Below are positions 44,326-54,300 of a DNA stretch of 64,000 nt, piece after piece; the stretch's first letter is position 1; the number at the start of each line of letters is the position of its first letter. Source of the DNA: Adineta steineri (taxonomy: Eukaryota; Rotifera; Eurotatoria; Adinetida; Adinetidae); the NCBI GenBank assembly GCA_905250115.1, contig CAJNOI010000091.1, positions 124,001-188,000 of the forward strand, in the 5' to 3' direction. The position numbers were made by a program, and so were the translations under genes. The notes under the pieces are model-generated. The model was not told the DNA's origin, did no database searches, and worked only from the letters and a program-made list of their open reading frames with translations.

Positions 44326-46262
44326 TTAAGGGTTTGGGTCTATAATCTTATTGAACTTGCACGTTTCTTCTTCGACCTCGTCTGGTCGGTCTTCTTTTTC
44401 GTGATAAGCTGTTATTGCTTTCATCATCTGATCAATTGTATTTATGTTCATCTCCAACTGAATGTTTCGATAGTAAATATACTAAGAACAAAAAAAATAA
44501 ATAAATAATTTTAAAAGAGTAAGTTTTACTTGAGAACAGTTGGTGGTAAAAATACTATTTGATCTAATTTGTCCGTTATTGAGCTTTGGTAAGCGCTGAA
44601 ACAGTTCTTCACACATAAAAGGCATAATAGGAGCTGATAATCGTAAGTCGTTATGTAAGCACATGTACAAATTACATTTTATTGTCGTTTGTTTTTCTAA
44701 ATTTGGTTGTGTTGTATGCATATCTCTTTGAATACGTTGCTTATAAAAATCAGAAAAATCATTCATCCAAAAACTAAACATAGCTGTTGTTATTTTCTTG
44801 AATTTATATTCATTAAAACTAGTTTGACATTGTTCAATTGTACAAGTAACGCTCGTCCGATGACTCGCTTACCTCTTTCTCGTAGAAATGCACCCTCTTC
44901 ATATTTACTGGATAAACAATTGAAAACCTTGCTCTCGTTTGTTGTTCCTTACTCTTAGCAAATACTCGCATCCTATTCAGCGGTAAACGCAGATTAAAAC
45001 ATATTAGAGCTGTCGGCATTAATGGCTTCTCGAACTAGTCTTTAATGAATAAGTGAAGTGTTAGCAATCTTATACGCAAGAAAGCCAGCCGATTATGGTC
45101 GCCATACTCTGCGCTACAACCAGGGGAACATTTGGATACCTATAAAAATGCACTGCCCAAAAAATGGATTTCTATCAGTCCACACCACTTTTTCCAATTC
45201 AAACTCCCCTCCCCTTCAGTAGTCGGAGCAAATGTGGCGCACATTCGAAGTCTCAGCATCGAAATATCTCAAGAAATGTCTTTTCCCAAAAGCTGAGTTT
45301 CGATGGTTTTTTGACCTTACACCCATACCCACCCACCCCTAGCCGTGGTGACCCAACTGACCTCAGATTCGAACTCCCCGTACAGAAATACCTCTAGAAA
45401 AGTCTTTTTCGAAAAATTATTTTTCGATGTTTTTTTGACCCTACGGACATACAAGCAAATAATTTATGATTACTGAACTCTTCTCTACGAGAAAGAGAAT
45501 AATTTAATCGACTTAATATCCATAAATCACATGATTTTTCTGTACCAGTAAGCTAAAAAAAATAAAATTTTTTATTTCATTTGAAATATCTTCTTTATTA
45601 CTGTGAATTTTGCTGGTGGTTGAAAACACTCTAGATCGTTTATATCTCAATTTTTTGACATTGTAGATTGTATAATTACCCAAATTTCATCACAAAAAGT
45701 CCGAGCTTCTTCAAGATTAGATTTATCCAAATTAATATACTGATCTAAATGATATAAAGAAAATATATATAAAACATTTAATCAATTTAAATAACCTTTA
45801 GTAGAATTATCACAACAAGCAAAGCGTAATATATCAATTCTACATCCTTTAATGCAATATGGATAATCTTCTTTTGAAATTTTGAAGTTTTTCTGATGAC
45901 ATACCATGAATAAGATTAAGTGAATCAATATCATGTTCTAAACTTTGTGACATTTCACGTTTACTTGCATCCTCAAACATTGGATGAAAATAAATTTGTG
46001 TAAATGGTAAGAACAAAAAAAAATATTTTTGAAAGAGTAAGTTTTACTTGAAAATAATTGGTGGTACAAATACTATGTGATGTAATTTGTCCGTTATTCG
46101 GCTTAGATAACCGTTGATGGAGTTCTTCAGCAAGGTAAGGTATGATAGGCGGCATTAACCGTAGGCCATGATTTACACATGTGCACAAAATAAATTTGAT
46201 TGTCTCTTGTCGTTGTAAATTTGACTCTGATGAATACATATCGTTTTGAATATATTGCTTGT
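44326..46262 (-). pseudogene. Valyl-tRNA synthetase relic, rearranged
   Basis: Minus-strand pieces resemble VARS in this gene order. (1) 45905-about 46005: FTQIYFHPMFEDASKREMSQ then SLEHDIDSLNLIHG, the KMSKS-loop exon with KMSKS decayed to EMSQS and no acceptor AG. (2) 45796-45870: CIKGCRIDILRFACCDN. (3) 45680-45744: YINLDKSNLEEARTFCDEIW. (4) 44530-44783: SFWMNDFSDFYKQRIQ and SAPIMPFMCEELFQRLPK, anticodon-binding. (5) 44326-44457: C-terminal helix and stop. A second, upstream copy of the anticodon exon (46048-46262: LMPPIIPYLAEELHQRLSK) sits out of order and is cut at a telomere-like hairpin. The HIGH-motif half is absent, and an inverted-repeat element (44842-45500) replaces the exon between pieces 3 and 4. 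Not a working synthetase. Confidence 0.8.
44842..45500. mobile_element. Inverted-repeat element, copy B
   Basis: Same ends as 5476-5790: ACAAGTAACGCTCGT and CTCTTTCTCGTAG at the left, inverted CTACGAGAAAG at 45485-45495. Twice as long because an inner unit of about 120 bases (ATTCGAA..TTTTTTTGACC) is present twice (45245-45325 and 45364-45438), against once in copy A. Lies inside the VARS relic. Confidence 0.65.
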
Positions 46263-46311
46263 GGATGTGGGCGGGTATTCTATTCTTTAGACACCCACAC
46301 CCACACCCTCA
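46259..46311. repeat. Telomere-like hairpin, copy 8
   Basis: GTGGATGTGGGCGGGT, spacer ATTCTATTCTTTAG, ACACCCACACCCACACCC (exact CCCACA units). Begins where the duplicated VARS exon breaks off. Confidence 0.8.
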
Positions 46312-46443
46312 AGATGTTCATCGAATAATCTTGTTGTTCTTGCCGACGCGTAGATATATACAATCCAGTTCGAACAATCCGGCACGGAAACGGCCGGTTC
46401 CGTGTTATTCCCGAGATTTTATGGAAGCAGTATTGCCATCTCG
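46312..46443. other. GC-rich island with palindrome
   Basis: Unusually GC-rich for this DNA: GACGCG, and CACGGAAACGG/CCGGTTCCGTG palindrome (46382-46403). Sandwiched between two telomere-like hairpins; origin unknown. Confidence 0.45.
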
Positions 46444-46555
46444 AGGATCGGTGAGGGTAGGTGTGAGTGTGATTGGGATGCATAGAATACCCACATCCAC
46501 ATTCACACACCAACACCCATGGACCCACATTCTCACACCCACCCCACCCTCATAA
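46444..46555. repeat. Telomere-like hairpin, copy 9 (expanded)
   Basis: G-rich GGTGAGGGTAGGTGTGAGTG, spacer with GCATAGAATA, then a long C-rich run of CCCACA-like units to 46552 (CACACCCACCCCACCCTC). The largest copy. Confidence 0.75.
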
Positions 46556-46847
46556 ATATTCAGATATAACATCTGTGTTTAAATTTTTTTCTTTCAAGAT
46601 CTAAAGCAAAAAAATTCATATTAAAACAAAATGGATCAATTACTTTAAAAAATGATAAAATTACCACGATGATAATATTGTTTGTCATCTCTTTTTCTGC
46701 TGTTGCTTCAACAACAAATGTAGTTAATCTACGTTCCAATTCAATTTTTGAATAATAAAGAAAGCGTGAAATCATCGATCTTGTCGTATCTTACCTGACT
46801 GTTCATACTGCTCTTGTTCAATTAAAGCTAATGTTTGAACCTAAATA
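46556..46847. other. Low-confidence exon remnants
   Basis: Minus-strand 46795-46841 is bounded by AG/GT and encodes VQTLALIEQEQYEQS; it may be another fragment of the VARS-relic locus. The remainder is AT-rich without clear coding. Confidence 0.3.
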
Positions 46848-46868
46848 AGGGTGTGGGTGTGGTGTGGT
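46848..46868. repeat. Telomere-like motif, copy 10 (single arm)
   Basis: GGGTGTGGGTGTGGTGTGG with no C-rich partner; contains TGTGGG. Confidence 0.7.
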
Positions 46869-46993
46869 TACAAATATTTTTATCTGAAAATAAAGGTGAA
46901 ATAAAAAACAACAAGTGTACCTAGGTATACCATACTATGGTAAATCAAGTAAACTACTCAAATCAAATATAGTATACGAATTAAAATGACGTC

Positions 46994-47283
46994 AGTGAAG
47001 TAAGCAGTCGATTCAAGTATTTCCACCGGTGATTCGCCTATGAACCTGTCCTAGTCGTTCCAATGCTTGCTCTAAGCACAACTCAACGAGCTCTACGAAT
47101 AGTCTGCTCAGGTTATTCGTAACTCAAAATAAGTTTTTCTGGTTTACAGATGGCGCCACCCAAACCGAGAATAATTTACTTTGAGCTCCGAAAAATCTGA
47201 GCCCACCATTTGATAGAGCTCGTTGAATTGTGCTTGGAACTTATCTGAAACGCATAATAGACGAATCGGCTGCTTACTTCAGT
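46994..47283. mobile_element. Long inverted-repeat element, about 290 bp
   Basis: Left end AGTGAAGTAAGCAGTCGATT and right end, inverted, ACTGAAGTAAGCAGCCGATT. Further in, AAGCACAACTCAACGAGCTC (47074-47093) is mirrored at 47216-47236. MITE-like with arms of about 70-100 bases. No target duplication is certain. Confidence 0.7.
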
Positions 47284-48113
47284 CACGGGAAAAAGAACTA
47301 GTTATAAATAAAAGTATGAGCAAATTTTTTGTTGATTCCATAATTTTTTCTGTTTGTGAAATAAGTATCTGTGAACTATTTACAAATTCTTCGACAAATC
47401 AATCTTTTTTCTGTGTCTGACATATCCTAACTGTAATGAGACCAGTCAACAATTAAATTTTTTTTTCATGGATAATTGATTATTATATTTTGCTAGCTCA
47501 AATAAAACGGTCATTACAATGTAGAATATTCTTTAATAGTAAAGATCATCAAGAGAGAAAAAAACTTTGAAATAGATGAGAGTTGTNNNNNNNNNNTGTT
47601 CAGTCTATCTGCATTTTTTCTTATATATATAAAATAAAACACATACAGAATGAAACGATTAGAAAGTCAAATTGCCTGTATGTAAATATAATTGAACGAG
47701 TTCAAAAAAGAATGTTGATATGCAAATACAGATGATATGTTCTTCGTTATTCTTCTTTTGTTTTTACTACTATGATATGTATATATATATATACATACAC
47801 ATATCATTAAATTTGCACACAGACATATGTTATCATCAATCTATGTACTAACAGTGGCCATAACAAACAGGTGAAGTGTTGATTTAAATAAGAAGAAAAT
47901 GATATGTCTCATCTTCTTTCTAACTCTCTCTCTCTCGCTTATCATATAGTTTAAACACGCACACAAACACATTACATTCTTTATTACACACACGTGTTCG
48001 AGGTATTCTATCGTTTATCGTACGACTAGTTCATTTCTATCATTGTGACAACAACAAATAACTAATTATTCAAATAAATACAACTTTTTTGTTGGGTAGC
48101 AATTATATAAACA
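47284..48113. other. Non-coding with N gap
   Basis: AT-rich; ten N at 47587-47596. A TA tract at 47778-47800 and CT repeats at 47921-47938. No gene seen. Confidence 0.5.
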
Positions 48114-49076
48114 ATGACTGTGAGTAGATGTTTAGGAAATAAAATGATCTTGCTATATTATTTCTTTATAAATATTACATAGGAAAAAGATAACGAATCT
48201 GTCTCATGGTTTGTTCAATCATATTATAAACCATATGTTGCTACTGCTATACTTTCCGAACCAGTTATCGATCAAACTAAAGTATGTTCATTTTTTTACA
48301 TCTGTTTTATACTATTTTTATATTAATCCATTGTAATTATTAACTTCTTCTCATAGGTAAATTGAACAGAACACAACGTTCATTCTTTTCTGACTTTTTT
48401 CTCTGATTAGTCTAAGAGTAAATAGACAAGCGTGCTTGCACATACATATATATATGTAGAACATTTTTTTTCTCATTCATTTTCTCGATGGTGTTCATTA
48501 CTATCATCATAATGGTAAAAGTAATATTACTTTCCAAACGGTTCAATATAACACGTTAAAGTAGTTTTTTTCTCTTTCATTTAACATGCGTCGCACATAC
48601 ACGTAGACGATCTATTTCATATAGAATTATCTGTATTTTGTAAAGTTATTTTTATATGAAATATTTTAGAATTCAATGACATTGTGCAAAGTACTCTTAT
48701 ATGGTTTGAAACCAAGTGATCTTAATTATAGTACTAATAGTAAAGTAGCTGAAACACCGCTCGAACGTCAACAAGAATATTCATTATTAACAACATCATC
48801 AGTTCATGATATGCCAAATAAATCATCATCGGAAACTGATTATCTTAATTTACACATTAAACCTATAGCAATACCAATAAATTCAGTAAGAAATCAACAA
48901 CTATTTTTTATCTAACACAAATTATTGATAAATTCGTATTTTAGCATTCTTCACTTAGTAGTGATACTGCTCATGAATCAAGTCCAATTCGTGTGACAAT
49001 GCGTGAAACATCTCGAGGACGTCATCATATTTGTGTTTCGCAAACTTTATTACGTACACATAATAGTGATACTTAA
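48114..49076 (+). CDS. Unknown protein, 150 aa
   Basis: Exons 48114-48119 (only ATG ACT), 48183-48281, 48670-48885 and 48945-49076 join in phase. The product has an N-terminal SWFVQSYYKPYVATAILSEP, then KVLLYGLKPSDLNY and a Ser/Thr-rich polar remainder ending RETSRGRHHICVSQTLLRTH. No domain recognised. Support comes from four consistent splice junctions (GTGAGT, GTATGT, GTAAGA donors). The six-base coding first exon is unusual; if it is wrong, translation would begin at an internal ATG in exon 3. The 388-base intron 48282-48669 is long for this locus. Confidence 0.55.
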
Positions 49077-50249
49077 ATTAATCGTAGTTATATTATATTA
49101 ATAGAAAATGTTGTGTCTTAACTGTGTGGATATATGTGTTATTTTTATTATGATAACGAAATGAAATAATTTTCTTATCAGCAATGCTATGTAATCATTT
49201 TTGATTAAATAAATAACAAATCTTTCTTTCTCTACTGAACTTATATTCTTCATCAGATGAGAAAGACGCATTGTCTTAAGTGTTTCGAGCTATTGTTACT
49301 TCCTCATCAGTTTTGCATATTCTCATATGTCAAAAACTCATAAAAAAAATCTATATTCATTTTTATGGATAATTATCTATTCAAGAGAGAAAGAAGGAAA
49401 TTAAACATGCATCAAATGACAATATTAGAATAGTTCTGAAGTTAGATGTTGGATGAATTTTCTATGAAGAAATAATATTCATCAGTCTTTATGATTTATT
49501 TGCCATTTTCTTGAGCAGTCACTTTGCTAATAATATTAATTAAAGAAAAATTTGTTTTTGTTTAATATATTCGATATATTACTAGAAATAGATACGAAAA
49601 GAATTAAATATCTTTTCTCAAAGACAAGCTAAAAATAGAATTGGTCATACAATACAGAAAGCTCTTGCATATTAATGAAAATAGAAGTAAATGAAAAAGT
49701 AATTTTACTTCTTAACATCTCATCTATCCTACCAACAAATTTAATGATATTCTCTTGTTTTAATTAATTTTGATTTATCATGATTCATGGTCTCTGTTAG
49801 TAAACCATGTATATCATTGACACAGCAGAAAATAAATGTATTAGTGATTCGAAAAATCAACAATTTAAAACATTCAGAATAAAATATAAAAAAACAAATT
49901 TTTATGACTTTCCGCTCTCGAGATATACATACGTCGAAAAGCAAAGAAAATTTACAGAGGAGTACACAGATAACATACTGCAGATCATATTAATAAGACA
50001 TGTAATACAAAATCATTGAAAATACTTTTGATAATTTTTATGTTCACAACAAAGTCAATCACAGAATATCAATAGGTATTGTATGATTTTTCTATGTGTA
50101 AAATACCTTGTTGTTGTTGTTTTCGTCATAATGATTTATCATATCTTTCAATCAGAATAAAATCTAATAATATTCTATTTAATTAGAAGATCAAATCTTT
50201 CTGTCTAGTATATAAATATATATCACAAAAGTATTTCATCTATCAAAAA
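49077..50249. other. Non-coding, AT-rich
   Basis: No supported gene; antiparallel frames at 49741-50019 are AT-rich chance frames. Confidence 0.5.
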
Positions 50250-51092
50250 ATGCAATCATCATCATGGCTTCTAGGTCTTTTTTTAACGATTCTATCGATT
50301 ATTTTTCTTATATTAAATATTATATGTATTTGTATATATTGTTTTCCAATTCTTATTGTTCAAAATCTTCGTACATCAAATAATTTAATTACAGTTAATG
50401 TATGTCTTGCATTAGTATTATCTACAATATATTGGACATTATATTTTTCATTTGAAATATTTCTAACTAATTTCTTAGAAAATCAATCAGATTCTCTTAT
50501 AATTTATATTCAAACAACAGTAGATTGTCAAGCAACTTTTTCTCTATGTGTTCTTTCAATATATCGATTTTGTAATATTATTTATGGAAATAAACCTTGG
50601 TTTAATAAGCGACGTTCAATGATTTTATGTTTTGCATTTCAATGGGTTATAGCATTTATATTACCTATACCAATTTGGTGTATAAACAGAAAGGTTAGTC
50701 AATATAAATTTCCTCTTGGAATAGGAATTTATAATTTATGCGTAATTGCTATTTTACCTACACTATTTGTTGCAATTATTAATGGACTTATTTTTTCACA
50801 TGCGCATCGTTCATCAAGACGTGTTCATTCAAATACACTAACAAATTCTTCACGAATCAAAACTCGAAATCATCATTTATTGAAACGTATGTTTTGTATA
50901 TTAATTATTTCGATTATTGGTTGCACACCGATTTATATAATAACTTGTTTACAATCTCTGAATATTTTCATATCTACAATAATTTATGAAATTCTTTCTT
51001 TTCTTCCAATATTGTCTATATCAATTATTATTGGAAATCTTTTTCTATATAATCATTCATTACGTCGTTATTTAAAATCGAAATTTTTGTAG
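50250..51092 (+). CDS. Single-exon rhodopsin-like GPCR
   Basis: Intronless, 280 residues with seven hydrophobic segments: TM1 about 8-33, TM2 about 44-70, TM3 about 85-108 with SIYRF at the DRY position, TM4 about 122-144 with the conserved Trp, TM5 about 155-180, TM6 about 212-236 with CTPIY, and TM7 about 245-268. The N-terminus is very short and the tail is basic (HSLRRYLKSKFL). Typical of the small chemoreceptor-like GPCRs abundant in bdelloids; the ligand is unknown. Extreme Ile/Phe/Leu content and AT-ending codons match the local composition. Unlike the 35.9 kb GPCR it has no introns. Confidence 0.82.
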   Translation: MQSSSWLLGLFLTILSIIFLILNIICICIYCFPILIVQNLRTSNNLITVNVCLALVLSTIYWTLYFSFEIFLTNFLENQSDSLIIYIQTTVDCQATFSLCVLSIYRFCNIIYGNKPWFNKRRSMILCFAFQWVIAFILPIPIWCINRKVSQYKFPLGIGIYNLCVIAILPTLFVAIINGLIFSHAHRSSRRVHSNTLTNSSRIKTRNHHLLKRMFCILIISIIGCTPIYIITCLQSLNIFISTIIYEILSFLPILSISIIIGNLFLYNHSLRRYLKSKFL

Positions 51093-51382
51093 ACATAGCA
51101 TTTAAAGATAATTTATTCAAATAAATTCTTCATAAAAAAAACATATGAGATTTATGATTATAGTTTTTTTGTGCAAAAACAAAAAACGAATTAAGAATTT
51201 TATTAAGACACGCAACGGAAGAACGTTTCTTTTTTCCTGCATATCATTATGTTCGATATAAACAGAGCAAAAACAAAACATAAACCACGAAAACAAAAGA
51301 AGATGATCGATCGGTCTAAGTGAAACAAAAATATAGAAAAGAAAGACATAGAAAAATAGAATTATGGCTGTTTTATGATAAA

Positions 51383-54300
51383 TTAAGTCGATGAGATTGT
51401 TATTGGCTCAGACATTTTTGTTGTTAATGAATGTTCTTTCGATGATGTTAATATTTTATTATCTGACATAAGATTATTCGTATCATTGTGTATTGTTGTA
51501 ACAGATAAAGGTGTTAAATATTTCCAATGATTATAAGGAGATTCAATAGATGAACCAATACCACTTGATGAATGAGATGATGAGCCTGTACTTGTTGGCG
51601 CTGAATTATCATTTGTTTGTTGATGTGGTATTGAATTAATCAGTGGACGTGTTGAATCATTTGATAAATGCGTACAATAATGTCCACTACTACCACCACC
51701 ACCACCGGCTGATGATGATGAAAAACTTCGATCACATAAATCTTGTTGTTGATCATCTAGAAAAGATTTATTGAAGAAAAATAAAAAAAAAATAATTTTC
51801 AATCAATTACATACTTTCATTAACATTTGATGTTGTTACTGGTTTGGTTTTTATATGTCGTTGACATGTTCCATGATGAAGAAGATGATGATGATATTGA
51901 TGAAATGGTGTTCCATTTGTTTGTGAGGATAAAACAATACCATTTACTTTTTTATTTGTTGAATTATCTGATTTATTCAAAGTTGTTTTTAAAGGAAATG
52001 TATCGGATGGATAAGTTATCATACGATGATGTATTGGACATGCTGATACATTCGAACGATCACTTGTATAACCAAATAAACCTTTAAATAAAAAAAAGTA
52101 AAGAAATAATTAATATTAGATTTCAACGTATATTCTTAATTAATGTCAATCTAACTCATCCGATATCACACTATAAAAACCTTGGAAATATTCTATATGT
52201 TATGTAAACTATGAATTATCCACGACGGAATATGTCTCATTTCTCGAACATACTTGGCTGATTAAATGCACATGAATGTTCTTCATATTGACTATGTGGA
52301 CCATAAGGTGTTAAAGTATGATAAAAATTATCTTGTGTATCAGTTGTCTTTTCATTATCTAAACGATTCATTGGATTTGGATTTAATCTTATCGTACCAT
52401 TATCTGTTGTTGTTGTTGTTGAACTATGTGGTATAGCTGTTTGTCCATTCCAAAGAATAGTTTGTTTTGAATTTGTTGGATAAGCAAATGGTATTAATTT
52501 TCCATCAACAGCAACAACTCCATGTTGTAGACAAGGTGTTGTTGCATAATCAGGATTTAAACTCTTATGTAAACCATCACAATAAAATTCTGATCCATTT
52601 ACAGATTTAACATGAGCTTAAATAAAAAAAAATGAAATTAGAATCGTTTGTTTTCTATTCTATGAACAAATTCTATTATACCGATAAATTTTTTACGTTG
52701 AAATATTCTTAATATACACATAACAATAAGAATGATAATTAAAATTAATAATATTCCAGCAATAATACCAATAGTTAAATAAAGCATATCAGAATTTTTT
52801 TGTCCTGATGTTAATGATACTTGTGATGGTGTCGCTAAATCATGTAGAATATGTGTTGGATTTCTTATTTTAGTTATATTTTCAAGAATTTCATCAAGAT
52901 TTTTCATGGAATCTTTTGGATTATTATTTGAACGACGTTCAGTAGTAACTAGACAAATAGAAAAATTAATATATATATATTGAAACTTTTAATTAATTTA
53001 CATGATGGAATTGATATTTCAATTGAATTACTCATTGAACTTAAACCACGATTTGAATAAGTAGCCATACGTAATTCATATTTTTCATTTGTTTCTATTG
53101 GTGATGATATTGTATATGTATCAATTAATGGATAACGTAAATTTGGTATTGTTATTGTTGTATAATTTACATTTTTGGAATTTATTAAACGATAATAAAT
53201 AATAAATCCATCAATTAATTCACTATCAGAATCATTTATTTTCCATTTTAAACTAATATGTCCATCTGCTGTTATCCAAGCATCCGTTATTTGTGGCATT
53301 GGTAGATTTAATTGGTTCGAAGGTTTAACTATATATCGTTTTGTTGGACTAGACATTATTTGTTTTCCATTTGTATCCAAAGCAGTTACACGAAATTTAT
53401 AAACTTGATCAATTTCAAGATTTGAAATAATACCGTGAGTAACGGATTGATTATAGATTTGATTATCTGTTATCCATGAAGTTTTCGGATAAATTAATCG
53501 ATATTGAATTTGTATATTAGCTTCAACTGTTTCACTAGTTTTCCAAATTATTTCAACAACATTATTACTTATTTGATTTATATCAATTATTTCAAGTTTT
53601 GATGCTAAATAAAATATCAATAGTTCATATGAATTCTTGGTACATGTTAGTTAATTTTAGAGTAGCCTAAAGGGATGACGTACGTCAGTTGTAATCAGTT
53701 TACTATCGTATGAATGATCTAAGACAAATAATTATTTCATGTCTGATGACGCTGAATTCTCTCTCTGTCTCACTCAAAGATTGCATTAAAAAAAAAAATA
53801 TTTTACCTCCACGAGTTGATGATGATGATGATGATGGATGAGTTTGTTTTTCTGAAAAAAAAAGATCGTTTTAGGTTTTTTTCTTATATTTTTTATTTTT
53901 AGCATTCTACACTTTAACAAAAACAGACAAAACTAACCAGGAACATTCACTCCCAAACCTTGTATATGAACATAGCATTTAGCTGTATTTGTTCCAAAAC
54001 CAATTTTCGATGCAACACATTCATATAATCCACTATCAGATTTTTGTGCTGATACAATACGTAAACCACCGGATGGAAGCATTTCATAACGACGCATTAA
54101 ATTTAATTGAATCATTTCATTATTATGTAACCATTGAACAGTTGAACCTGTTTGAGTTAAACAATGTAATTGAATTGTTTCCCCTTCAAATACAGTTATA
54201 TTATTTGGTCCAATAACAATTAAAGATTTCTTCGATGGAACTTCTTGATCCAATTTTTCTAGAAAAACAAAAAATTGAATTAAAATATTTTATCGATAAA

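Noticed and set aside
46280-46555. Opposing frames rich in His/Pro/Thr near 46.3-46.5 kb
   Set aside because: Products of CCCACA/TGTGGG-like repeats, not genes.
28766-46868. CRISPR array reading of the short repeated hairpins
   Set aside because: Copies are kilobases apart, not regularly spaced, vary in sequence and lie in eukaryotic DNA.
47587-47596. Second N gap as an overlap artefact like the first
   Set aside because: Flanks share only three bases, so no overlap can be shown.
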